Below, piece by piece: positions 50,593 through 60,566 of a DNA stretch of 64,000 nucleotides. A program made the translations under genes and the position numbers. Position 1 is the stretch's first letter, and each line of letters opens with the position of its first letter. The notes beneath the pieces are model-generated. The model saw only the letters and a program-made list of their open reading frames with translations, did not search any database and had not been told where the DNA came from. Origin of the DNA: Strongylocentrotus purpuratus (lineage: Eukaryota; Echinodermata; Echinoidea; Camarodonta; Strongylocentrotidae); assembly GCF_000002235.5 (NCBI RefSeq), contig NW_022145609.1, forward strand, positions 33,482,630 to 33,546,629. The letters run 5' to 3'.

Positions 50593-51639
50593 CCTTCATG
50601 GTTATCGTCATCCTTACAGTTTCTTAATTTGTCCACGCGCATTGTATTGTTGGTGGCAATAATATATGCTTTTAGCATGAACAAATACATTTTTTGCGAC
50701 CAGGCCTAATAATTATGCTGGACACTTTTTCTTCTTCCATGGTTTACGGGCTACCCATAGATTCAACAAGTCACGCTCTGAAGCAATAGAAACAGACAAT
50801 GAGATATTGCAGAGGAAAAAAAACGCGCGGGAACCTATACCAAAGTCATTTCTTGTGCCTTGATATCAATTTTATTTTATTTTCGATGTATTATTCATAT
50901 CGTTGCCATAGTGACGTGACACAGGCAATATCGATTAAAAACGCATAGTCAGTCAGCCGATTGCCACGTACATAGACTCTGATTGGTTGATACCAGTTAT
51001 TAATTATCGAGGTCCCCCAAACAACGTAATTTCCTATACGAGGGACTACTGTACGCAATCAGGCGATGGTCCATCACGATAGTACCTTCATTAAGTATCA
51101 TTCAACGCTTAGCAAAGCGAATGCAAGCTCTAGAAGACAAATTTCTAATGACCATTGCGCAAAAATCGTGTTTGGTTCGTGTTAACAAAAGCCCTTATGT
51201 GTATTGAAGAAAAAAGTCAAGCGGGTCACTTTTAAGGCCAACCGACTTCGCTATAGAAATAGCATTTGTCAGTTCAGCCGGTTAATATTAATCAAACAGT
51301 AATGAACAAAACGCTCTGAATCGCCATTCAACGCTGTATCGTTAGGCTTCTAAATTGCCAGATGATAAACGAGACCATTTTGCATATTATTGAAGAATAA
51401 CGTGATGTACGCGAAACGAGAACTGATTATAAGTCCTCTCCGTAATAATTTGTTGAGTGTAAGATAATTATTGTAAAAAGGGCAATCATTGTTTAAGGTT
51501 CATTATAATCCTCATCACGGACAGTGCATAGTTACTCTTCAATACGATGTCCACTATCAATTACAGTAATTAACGCTATTCAGCCGGAGAGAGCGGGTAT
51601 ATAATAATTATTATGTAATTACGGGTGGTGCGGTGTTGT

Positions 51640-51779
51640 GGTGGTGGTGGTGGTGGTGGTGGTGAAGATGATGATGAGAGAGGGTGAGGGAAGGAGAGAG
51701 AGAGAGATGAGAAGAGAAAAATAGAGAGAGAGAGAGCGAGAGAGAGAGAGAGAGAGAGGGGGGGGGGATGAGAAGAGAA

Positions 51780-51815
<36 letters not shown>

Positions 51816-51963
51816 GCAGCGTAATCATCAATTTGAAGTAAAACCAGATAATAATGGGTCAAAAAGAAAGAAAAAAATGAAAGCGAAATATGGATAAATG
51901 GAGATAAATGGACAGAGAGAGAGAGGGGGGAGAGGAGAGAGAGAGAGAGAGGAGAAAGAGAGA

Positions 51964-52036
<73 letters not shown>

Positions 52037-52056
52037 GGGGGGGGGGGGGGGGGGGG
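51640..52056. repeat. Long GA-rich microsatellite cluster
   Basis: GTG repeats, then three blocks of GA/GAGAGG and a closing G run of about 20. The 224-codon minus frame (Ser/Leu runs) and the Arg/Glu plus frames are artefacts. A non-repetitive 80 bp island lies at about 51815-51905. Confidence 0.95.
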
Positions 52057-52079
52057 AGAAATGGAGACCGGAATGTGGA

Positions 52080-53110
52080 TGTACTTGTTCTGAGGTTGAA
52101 AGGTGGCGTTGTAACAAGAAGAAGAAGAAGGCAGGTCCAGAAAACAGAGAGAAAACAAACTTCTGAAGATATTGCAAATAGGCCAAGTTAAACGAATATA
52201 TATATATTCCCCCCCCCCTACATGATAAATTATTATCCATGAACATCTCAACGACCGACACGGCCAAGTTGAAAGTAGATAACAACCAACATATCTACGA
52301 AAGGCCTTACAAGAATGGGAGTCGATGTTTATCTAAACAAGATATGAATCGAGTAATATGGCCAATAGATGGCGCTATACGACTTACGTCTCTGCCCGAT
52401 ATGGTATAACAAGTTCTATTTTATCTATTACTACTTCAACGCATTGTTTTCCTACATATTTACCTTGATCTATATGATAATGGCCTCTTTATCGAAATAA
52501 CACTGAATGTAGTGTTCGAGTCAGATGAGGAAGCATAAAAGCATACCTTGAACAAAGCGGAATTAATATGTATAATTAGGTAGAATACTAGAGGCTAAAG
52601 GGGAAAGAGGGCTGTCATCTCTTTCCCGAACATCAATTTTCTAGCAAGTGATTAACATTCGAGACATTACATTCATGTTATAGAGACAGCCAATATGGTG
52701 GAACAAACTGTATCCACACAAAAAGTATGATACATGCATTGTATAAAACGAACATCTCGCAGCCCGAATATTAGGGCGTTCCAAATAGAGTTGCAGGGAT
52801 GGGGCGGGGGATCAACTCCCTTATCACATTAAGCATTTCCAACCTTAGGGCTTTACAACAGTCGACTGTTTGCACTCATCCCTATTCCTGATCTGAGAAG
52901 GCACGCCGGTATCTTATTTTCTTTCGTAGCCATAAACAAACCCATATTTCAAAATGGAGAATTATTTGAGAATGGTGTTAAAAGAATGCTAACTTTTCCA
53001 CTTCTTATGACCATAAAAAAAAAAATCAAAAAAAAAAAATCATGATATTAAATATTTCTGATGAATTATTGTTAGATAAGAACAGATGAAGGCTTTATAA
53101 CGGCTCCTAA
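52080..53110. other. Unique DNA, no gene seen
   Basis: Ordinary AT-rich sequence with short A runs near 53010-53040 and a C run at 52210-52219. Confidence 0.5.
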
Positions 53111-53123
53111 TTACAAGCATACA

Positions 53124-53257
53124 GAGTAGTGGTCTCGTAACCGTGATATCTGGGTTCGAAACCAAGTCGATGCGCTAGTGCCCTTCGGTAAGGCTTTAAT
53201 CATTATTACCAAGTCCCTTAGAGAGGACTTAAATCCGTCGGTCCTCTAGATGCTTAC
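53124..53257 (+). mobile_element. tRNA-derived SINE, partial
   Basis: It starts with TAGTGGTCTCGTAA, has a B box GGGTTCGAAACC, then a body with GTGCCCTTCGGTAAGGC, AAGTCCCTTAGAGAGGACTT and CCGTCGGTCCTC, which I recall from sea urchin SINEs. The promoter is too compact, so part of the tRNA head is deleted. The 13 bp TTACAAGCATACA occurs on both sides (53111-53123, 53258-53270) and could be the target duplication. However, the left flank also resembles the SINE tail, so a dimer remnant is possible; in that case the element extends to about 53300. Confidence 0.65.
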
Positions 53258-53780
53258 TTACAAGCATACACAAAAATGCTTTCTCAGCAGTCAGGTAAAA
53301 CCAATCAAACCATCTATTTCATTCTTGGTTACTTGATTATAAGTTGTCAATTTGGTACGCTTTGTCCGATGTAAACATATACAAAATCATAGAAAATCAT
53401 CTGAACTGGAAATGACCTCGCTCTAATCTATTGTGTTCTAAAATAAACTTATGATATAATTATTTCATCGCACAGTCAATATAGCAAGAGAGCAAATCCT
53501 TTCCATTCAATGTTTATAGAGCGAACAGGTATATGGGACACACATCGTTGTATTTGAAAAGGGCAAAATCTGACCGATACTAATTGTAAACGGTTTGCGT
53601 GTTGTTACCACGGCAACAACTATATCGATTGGTAAAAAAAAAATCATTATTGCTTATGATTTGGGTTTAACTCGAATGATGTGTGTATTTTACTACTGGT
53701 AGGATTTTCACGACATTTTGTTAAAGTCATTAACATCTGAAAGTGTTAACATCTTGAACCGAACAAGTTAATATCAGTGA

Positions 53781-53851
53781 AGCACAGTGGTCTTGTGGAT
53801 AAGACATCGCTTCACAATGCAGATGTACTCGGTTCGATTCCCGGCTGTGCC
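53781..53851 (+). ncRNA. tRNA-like Pol III unit, best preserved copy
   Basis: Seventy-one bases fold much like a tRNA. Acceptor arms AGCACAG and CTGTGCC pair at six of seven positions; the D stem GTCT/AGAC pairs perfectly; the A box is TGGTCTTGTGG (one change from consensus at the A position) and the B box GGTTCGATTCC is intact. The T stem has one mismatch and the anticodon stem is flawed: with loop TTCACAA an anticodon CAC (Val type) could be read, but pairing is poor. A TTTTTT tract about 17 bases downstream could end Pol III transcription. More likely a SINE-type or satellite promoter than a working tRNA gene. Confidence 0.55.
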
Positions 53852-54031
53852 TTTCTACCTTGTGTTTTTTAATCACTTTTTCTTCATATTGATTTGTCCT
53901 TCTCTTTTTTTGTTTAGGGGACACCCCCTCCTCCTCAACAAAGGAGTACAAGTAGTTTATCAGCATATTTTTTACAGTCAATAACATCAGAAAGTGTTAA
54001 CATCTTGCACCGAAAAAGTTAATATCAGTGA

Positions 54032-55818
54032 AGCACACTAGACTTGTGGATAAGATATCTCTTCACAATGCAGATGTACTCGGTTCGATTCCCTGCTATG
54101 CCTTTCTACCTCGTGTTTTTTAATCATTTTTTTCCTTCATATTGATTGTCCTTCTCTTTTTTTGTTTAGGGGACACCCCCTCCTCATCAACAAAGGAGTA
54201 AAATTAGTTTATCAGCATATTTTTTAAAGTCATTAACATCAGAAAGTGTTAACATCTTGAACCGAACAAGTTAATGACAGTGAAGCACAGTGGTCTTGTT
54301 TATAAGACATCGCATCACAAAGCAGATGTGCTCGGTTCGATTCCCGGCTATGCCTTTCTAACTCGTGTTTTTTTAAGCAATTTTTTCTTCATATTGATTT
54401 GCCTTTTTTTTTTAGGGGTCTCTTCCACCTCCTCAAAAAAGGAGTACAAGAAGTTTATCAGCATATTTTGTTAAATTCATTAACATCAGAAAGTGTTAAC
54501 ACCTTGAACCGAACAAGTAAATATCAGTGAAGCACAGTGGACTTGTGGATAAGACATCTCTTCACAATGCAGATGTACTCGGTTCGATTCCCTGCTTTGC
54601 CTTTCTACCTCGTGTTTTTTAATCATTTTTTTTTTCATATTGATTTGTCCTTCTCTTTTTTTGTTTAGGAGACACCCCCTCCTCATCAACAAAGGAGTAC
54701 AAGTAGTTTATCAGCATATTTTTTATAGTCATTAACATCAGAAAGTGTTAACATCTTGAACCGAACAAGTAAATATCAGTGAAGCACAGTGGACTTGTGG
54801 ATAAGACATCTCTTCACAATGCAGATGTACTCGGTTCGATTCCCTGCTTTGCCTTTCTACCTCGTGTTTTTTAATCATTTTTTTTTCCATATTGATTTGT
54901 CCTTCTCTTTTTTTGTTTAGGGGACACCCCCTCCTCATCAACAAAGGAGTACAAGTAGTTTATCAGCATATTTTTTATAGTCATTAACATCAGAAAGTGT
55001 TAACATCTTGAACCGAACAAGTGAATAACAGTGAAGCACAGTGGACTTGTGGATAAAACATCGCTTCACAATGCAGATGTACTCGGTTGGATTCCCGGCT
55101 AGCCTCTCTACCTCGAGTTTTTTTATTTCATCTTTTTTTGTTTGTTTAGGGGACACCCCCTCCACCTCACCACGAGGTAACAAGTAGTTTATCAGCATAT
55201 TTTTTATAGTCATTAACATCAGAAAGTGTTAACATCTTGAACCAAACAAGTTAATGACAGTGAAGCACAGTGGTCTTGTTGATAAGACATCGCTTCACAA
55301 AGCGGATGTACTCGGTTCGATTCCCGGCTATGCCTTTCTAACTCGTGTTTTTTTAAAGCAATTTTTTCTTCATATTGATTTGTCCTTTTTTTTTTTAGGG
55401 GTCTCTTCCACCTCCTCAACAAAGGAGTACAAGTAGTTTATCAGCATATTTTTTTAAAGTCATTAACATCAGAAAGTGTTAACATCTTGAACCGAACAAG
55501 TAAATATCAGTGAAGCACAGTGGACTTGTGGATAAGACATCGCTTCACAATGCAGATGTACTCGGTTCGATTCCCGGCTACGCCTCTCTACCTCGAGTTT
55601 TTGATTTTTTATTTCATCTCTTTTTTTTGTTTAGGGGACACCCCCTCCACCTCAACACAGGGGTACAAGTAGTTTATCAGCATATTTTAATAGTCATTAA
55701 CATCAGAAAGTGTTAACATCTTGAACCAAACAAGTAAATAACAGTGAAGCACAGTGGTCTTGTGGATAAGACATCGCTTCACAATGTAAATGTACTAGGT
55801 TCAATTCTCTGCTATGCC
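54032..55818 (+). ncRNA. Eight further tRNA-like copies in the array
   Basis: Copies start at 54032, 54284, 54531, 54783, 55035, 55264, 55514 and 55748, each about 71 bases. The B box GGTTCGATTCC is unchanged in six; copy 6 has GGTTGGATTCC and copy 9 GGTTCAATTCT. The A box varies more: TGGACTTGTGG in copies 4, 5, 6 and 8, TAGACTTGTGG in copy 2, TGGTCTTGTTK in 3 and 7. Acceptor pairing is weaker than in copy 1 (CTATGCC or CTTTGCC). T runs that could act as terminators follow the copies. Confidence 0.55.
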
Positions 55819-55866
55819 TTTCTACCTCGTGTTTTATAATCATTTTTTATTTCCCATTTGCTTTAA

Positions 55867-55938
55867 CCCGTTGACTACTGAATTCACTCAATCCCGTAGA
55901 GTTAACACAGTGACCACCAGGCTCCCGTAGCCAAAGGG
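55867..55938. mobile_element. 72 bp MITE with TTAA duplication
   Basis: It sits inside the first satellite monomer, flanked by TTAA (55863-55866, 55939-55942). Sister monomers show the empty site GCTTTAAATGTGC, for example near 56770. Its ends are inverted with three mismatches (CCCGTTGACTACTG and CCCTTTGGCTACGG). TTAA targets are used by piggyBac and Kolobok elements. Confidence 0.85.
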
Positions 55939-56129
55939 TTAAATGTGCTTAAACTCACATGAAATGTAGATTATTATATACCTCATCGAATACGGGATGC
56001 AAAAATTCTAGCAGCCGACATTAAAAAAGGTTTTATTTGAGCGCATAACAACCAATGTCCAGAACAAATATTTTCGTTCATAGCGAATAACGTGGAGAGT
56101 ATATCGGTGAATGGGGTTTCGGGCTTTAA

Positions 56130-56313
56130 AGGCCCACTGCACTACTTGAAGCTACTTGCGCCCTCTATACAACAAACAATGCCTAATCGGTGACCTTCGG
56201 TCCCCCATGATCCTCTTTTTCTTATGTTAACTGAGATCCGAGTCGATGAGATAACCACCTGTCCAGTGACCTTGTAGGGCGGTCTAATCCATCCTGTAAA
56301 CTATGGCAGATAA
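56130..56313 (+). mobile_element. Dispersed repeat copy 2, inside the satellite
   Basis: A 184 bp insertion in a type a monomer, between GGCTTTAA (56122-56129) and AGCTTTAA (56313-56320), hence a 7 bp duplication GCTTTAA with one further mismatched base. Uninterrupted monomers read GGGCTTTAATACATTCG. It matches 6190-6392. No terminal inverted repeat is visible, so the class is open. Confidence 0.85.
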
Positions 56314-57889
56314 GCTTTAATACATTCGCCGCTAATTCCAGTTTGCCTTAATTTTGCTGAAGATCACATGAAATGTAGATTATTAAATACCTGATCGAAT
56401 ACGGGGTGCAAATTTTCTAGCAGCCGACGTTAAAAAGGTCTCATTTGAGTGCATATCAACCAATGTCCAGAACAAACCTAAACGTTTTGGCGCATATAAC
56501 GTCTAGAGTATATAGAAAGGGGTGGGGGGTTAATACATTCGTTGCTAATTTCCCATTTGCATTAAATGTGCTGAAACTCATATGAAATGTAGATTATTAT
56601 ATACCTCATCGAATACGGGGTGCAAAAATTCTAGCAGCCGACATTAAAAAGGTTTTATTTAAGCGCATATCAACCAACGTCCAGAACAAACCTAAACGTT
56701 TGGCGCATATAACATCTAGAGTATATAGAAGGGGGTGGGGTTAATACATTCCTTGCTAATTCCCATTTGCTTTAAATGTGCTGAAGCTCATATGAAATGT
56801 AGATTATTATATACCTCATCCAATACGGGGTGCACAAAATCTAGCAGACGACATTACAATTTTTTTTTTTTGAGCGCATATCAACCAATGTCCAGAACAA
56901 ATATTTTCGTTCATAGCGAATAACTTGGAGAGTATATCGGTGAATGGGGTTTCGGGCTTTAATACATTCGCTGCTTATTCCCATTTGCCTTAATTTTGCT
57001 GAAAATCACATGAAATGTAGATTATAATATACCTGATCGAATACGGGGTGCAATTTTTCTAGCAGCCGATGTTAAAAAGGTCTTATTTGAGTGCATATCA
57101 ACCAATGTCCAGAACAAACCTAAACGTTTGGCGCATATAACGTCTAGAGTATATCGAAAGGGGAGGGGGTTAATACATTCATTGCTAATTTCCTATTTGC
57201 TTTAAATGTGCTTAAACTCACATAAAATGTAGATTATTATATACCTGATCGAATACGGGGTGTAAATTTTTTAGTAGCCGACGTTAAAAAGGTCTCATTT
57301 GAGTGCATATCAACCAATGTCCAGAACAAACCTAAACGTTTTGGCGCATATAACGTCTAGAGTATATAGAAAGGGGTGGGGGGTTAATACATTCGTTGCT
57401 AATTTCCCATTTGCATTAAATGTGCTGAAACTCATATGAAATGTAGATTATTATATACCTCATCGAATACAGGGTGCACAAATTCTAGCAGCCGACATTA
57501 AAAAGTTTTTTTTTGAGCGCATATCAACCAATGTCCAGAACAAATATTTTCGTTCATAGCGAATAACGTGGAGAGTATATCGGTGAATGGGGTTTCGGGC
57601 TTTAATACATTCGCCACTTATTCACATTTGCCTTAATTTTGCTGAAAATCACATGAAATGTGCATTATTATATACTTGATCGAATACGGGGTGCAAATTT
57701 TCTAGCGGCCGACGTTAAAAAGGTCTTATTTGAGTGCATATCAACCAATGTCCAGAACAAACCTAAACCTTTGGCGCATATAACGTCTAGTGTATATAGA
57801 AAGGGGTCGGGGTTAATACATTCGTTGCTAATTTCCCATTTGCTTTAAATGTGCTTAAACTCACATGAAATGTAGATTATTATATACAG

Positions 57890-58140
57890 GTTCAGCCGAT
57901 TTTGAAGAGCCCATTCAATTGCAACTTTTTAAATTTGTATGCATTATGTTTTCTGGTTGTTCGTCCGTCCATCATTCTCGTGATCGCGTTATCTCAAGAA
58001 CCAATAAATTGATTACCGCCAAACTTGGGTCATGTATGTATCTTGCACAGCCAATGAACTGATCAGAATTTAGGGTCATGAGGTAAAAGTTCAAAGGTCA
58101 TGGGGCTCCTTATGTATGCACAAATAGCTTGTTTGAGTTT
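57890..58140 (+). mobile_element. Fragment of a dispersed repeat
   Basis: TTCTGGTTGTTCGTCCGTCC, GTTATCTCAAGAACC and AAAGTTCAAAGGTCATGGGG form a sequence type that I recall as a common interspersed repeat in invertebrate genomes. It joins the cut satellite monomer directly. Both boundaries are uncertain. Confidence 0.4.
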
Positions 58141-58349
58141 GAGTTTGAAGTTTTATTATCCAAATAAAAAGTACATCAATAAAACAATCAAACGTGAATG
58201 TTTAACATTGAAAGGGTAAATGGGACCAGTCAATAGCATGATAGGTTAATCGTGTCTGGTACCACTAACTCACAAAAGTATCACAACAATGATTGCGAAT
58301 GTAATGAATAGATATGAATAACTATTGAATACATACGGTTACGGTTACG

Positions 58350-58650
58350 GTTTTGAATTTTTATCATAATTTTGAAAGTGTATATTCCTATTCCATGAAA
58401 CTTGAACATAGGGGTTATCAAGTATCATCAATTATGTGATTAGTCTTTTAGGTGACAAAGTCAAGATCAAATGTAATTTAAGGTCTGCAAACTAAGACTT
58501 TGTTGTGGAATCAACATCAAGATTTTGAATTTTTAGCATAATTTCAAAAGCGTTTGTTCAAATTCCATGAAACTTGTACACAAGGGTTATCAAGTATCAC
58601 AAATCATATGACACAAATTCCGGGTCACAAAGTCAAGGTCAGTAGACTTG
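58350..58650 (+). repeat. Diverged tandem duplication, unit about 170 bp
   Basis: Two copies starting TTTTGAATTTTTATCATAAT (about 58352) and TTTTGAATTTTTAGCATAAT (about 58522). Both continue with ATTCCATGAAACTTG, GGGTTATCAAGTATCA and CACAAAGTCAAG-like blocks. Confidence 0.75.
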
Positions 58651-58929
58651 GATTATGTTTTCTCAACTCAATATGATCAATATGATTAATAGATCAAATT
58701 TTGTTATTTATTTCATGACAGTTATTAATCGTGGTAAAACTAATAGTAAATAATTCTTCTGATGGTTCTTAGTCGATATTCACTTCAAAATGCTGATTAT
58801 ATTCAGAGGATTTCATTTGGGGGAGGGGCCTGTTAAAAAAATGTCCCAATAACCTCAATTTTTCATCATATCGAATTGCATAAGGCAGGCGAGACCGCCG
58901 AGAGCGTTTCCCTAGTGTAAGGCAGGGGT

Positions 58930-58983
58930 AGCTATTTTTTTTTTTTTTTTTTTTTTGGAGGGGAGGGGGGGGGGGGGGGGGGG
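58930..58983. repeat. T run joined to G run
   Basis: About 24 T, GGAGGGGAGG, then about 18 G: the reverse-strand counterpart of the C-to-A tracts seen elsewhere. Confidence 0.9.
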
Positions 58984-59449
58984 TTGTACCCCCTGAAAAT
59001 TCGAAAAAGTGCAAAACAAATTTATAGCAAATACTGACTAAAGACTGCAACACATTTTTAGGATCTGGAGGGCCTAAGAGTGCAGCGTATAGACAAATAA
59101 AAATGCAAAAATCTTCTCACTCGGGAGCTACGCTTCCTCGTACAATATCTTTCAGAATGTACAAGTAAATAACGAGAAAAGTGAAGTGTGAAAAAAGTAT
59201 ATTGCCTGTTTTTATTATACTATAGTTTTGCAAAGGACTGTGATTTTTAATACAACAAAACTTCAAAAACCTGTGAGGGGGTGGTCACTTCCGTCACCTT
59301 CATCCGTCTCATTCACTATCTCTCCTTCGCACTTTCGTACTGATTGGAGTGGGGGGGGGGGGGGGCTTTGAGGCAGTTCCCCCAAAATGAAATTCAAACG
59401 TGGTTTATTTCCAAATGTTGCTGAAATGGCATAATTTTTCCCTCTGCCC

Positions 59450-59835
59450 CTATGGATACTCATCTGATCGTAATGTAACACCTGATCTTCTGGGGGCTCT
59501 GCCCCCTGGACCACACTCCAATTAGTGACCTGCATGCCATTGTCACAAATAAGGTATCAAAATATGCTCATCTGACCGTAAATAAATGCCTAAACCCCTG
59601 AGCTTCATGGGGCTTTGCCTCTGGACTCCACGCCAATTGACACTCCACTTTGCTTTGCTTTGCTCTATCTGATCGTAAATACTTTAGCCCCCCCCCCCTT
59701 CGAAAAACGTTCCCAGGGCCTGCGTAACATGTAAGAAGCGGATTTGTTTTCTTCCCCCCCCCCCCAAAAAAAAAAAAAAAAAAAAAAAAAAACGTTTTGC
59801 TCATTACCCCCAGCTCCCTCGTCCCTCGCATATAC
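59450..59835 (+). mobile_element. Degraded relative of the 44.4 kb hAT-like element
   Basis: Two diverged copies of the 95 bp minisatellite unit (from about 59457 and 59573) joined by GTGACCTGCATGCCATTGTC, which matches 45129-45146. The following ATCGTAAATACTTT, CGAAAAACGTTCC, TGTAAGA-, C-to-A tract and CTCATTAC match 46205-46325. No terminal repeats could be placed, so this is an internal or decayed fragment. Confidence 0.7.
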
Positions 59836-59970
59836 ACTGTTTTCCACATTTGTTTCCTTGGCACTTGCGACTGTTCCTCCTTTACAAGTTGCCAAAATGT
59901 TCATGCAAAAGCGATTCTTTGTAGGAAGTTATTACCTGGCCTAAGGTAAGCTGATGAATATTTTTGCTAT

Positions 59971-60008
59971 CGTCGCCAATGCCTAATAAAAATGAGGCAT
60001 TGGCGACG
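59971..60008. repeat. Perfect 14 bp stem hairpin
   Basis: CGTCGCCAATGCCT and its exact inverse flank a 10-base loop. Weaker pairing outside (ACCTGGCC against GGCCAGG) suggests a small inverted-repeat element of about 120 bp. Confidence 0.85.
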
Positions 60009-60178
60009 GGAATACTAATCACTGGCCAGGAAATAGACGTCGTATGGGGAATTACCCCCCCCCCCCTCATGGATTCGCTCGAATTGTAATGATTAAAATA
60101 ATTACATTTTTAAAAAGGGAAACTCGGTCGGGGTGCCTTAGGAAAGGCGGCGCAATGGCTCGCTTAAACCATGGACCT

Positions 60179-60315
60179 ATTACATGATTTTGTAGAACAT
60201 CGTGATTCCAATTTGGAGACGTTATCATACTTTTTTTTGGAAAGTTATTTGCCATTTGGTCTAAAAGGAACAAAAGTGAGCTTCTGGGACGTCGTGTTCT
60301 ACAAAATCATGTAAT
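60179..60315. mobile_element. Small inverted-repeat element
   Basis: About 137 bp with perfect 21 bp inverted ends (ATTACATGATTTTGTAGAAC plus one base). The interior has no coding sense. Adjacent to the start of the 205 bp satellite. Confidence 0.75.
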
Positions 60316-60334
60316 TAATTAATAACCAAAGATG

Positions 60335-60566
60335 AAAAAACATAAACCGATGTCGCGAACAGGTAGAGGAGCTCGAAATAATGAAGATCACTTTGGAGGC
60401 CATACCATTCGTTTTAAGAAAGATATTTGCAAATGTGATGAAAAACTAAAAAAATGCTTCAAATGACTCTTTTATTGCGCAATATGACAGTATATGCGCG
60501 ATTTAATCGTTTTCAAGATTGCGCAATAAATAAAGATAAAAAACATAAACCGATGTCGCGAACCGT
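60335..60566 (+). repeat. ~205 bp satellite, left part
   Basis: One monomer, marked by CATAAACCGATGTCGCGAAC at about 60340 and again at 60543. It contains TTTGCAAATGTGATGAAAAA and a hairpin whose arms are TTTATTGCGCAAT and ATTGCGCAATAAA (about 60472-60531). The array is cut by the foldback element and resumes at 62823. Confidence 0.85.

Larger units (their letters stand above)
49410..51600. other. Unique DNA, with a CpG-richer block
   Basis: From about 50930 to 51590 the sequence is free of simple repeats, richer in CpG than its surroundings and dense in TAAT/ATTA sites; it looks like a regulatory or conserved block rather than coding DNA. The tRNA-like pieces near 50300 and 50560 are listed separately. 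Confidence 0.4.
53700..55847 (+). repeat. Tandem array of nine ~250 bp tRNA-like units
   Basis: Head-to-tail units share TCATTAACATCAGAAAGTGT, TAACATCTTGAACCGAACAA, a tRNA-like segment, a T-rich stretch (GTGTTTTTTAATCATTTTTT), TTTAGGGGACACCCCCTCCTC, CAACAAAGGAGTACAAGTAG and TTTATCAGCATATTTT. tRNA-like starts are at 53781, 54032, 54284, 54531, 54783, 55035, 55264, 55514 and 55748, so spacing is 229-252 bp. Units 4 and 5 are almost identical. Predicted frames such as those ending RVHLHCEEMSYPQ are repeat translations, not proteins. Confidence 0.93.
55848..57890 (+). repeat. ~213 bp satellite with a-b-b trimer order
   Basis: Landmark GAAATGTAGATTATTATATA recurs at 55961, 56370, 56584, 56794, 57012, 57224, 57438, 57655 and 57866. 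Type a monomers contain ATATTTTCGTTCATAGCGAA and GGGGTTTCGGGC; type b contain CCTAAACGTTTGGCGCATAT and GTCTAGAGTATATAGAAAGG. The order is a, b, b, a, b, b, a, b, so the repeat is about 640 bp at the trimer level. The first interval is long because of a 184 bp insertion. The array begins abruptly after the tRNA-like array and stops mid-monomer at 57890. Confidence 0.93.

Noticed and set aside
51611-52285. 224-codon minus-strand frame with long Ser/Leu runs
   Set aside because: GA/CT microsatellite read in frame; both strands are open for the same reason.
53781-53851. A functional tRNA gene
   Set aside because: The acceptor and D arms pair well, but the anticodon stem and T stem have mismatches and position 33 is not reliably U. 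Kept only as tRNA-like.
53730-55716. Several 60 to 93 codon frames sharing ESNRVHLHC or LGSIPGYA peptides
   Set aside because: They recur only because the tandem DNA unit recurs, are frame-shifted between units, and cover the tRNA-like segment. Not a protein family.
58320-58355. Telomere-like repeat ACGGTTACGGTTACGG
   Set aside because: Only about three units and not the TTAGGG type; probably chance or a short tandem repeat.
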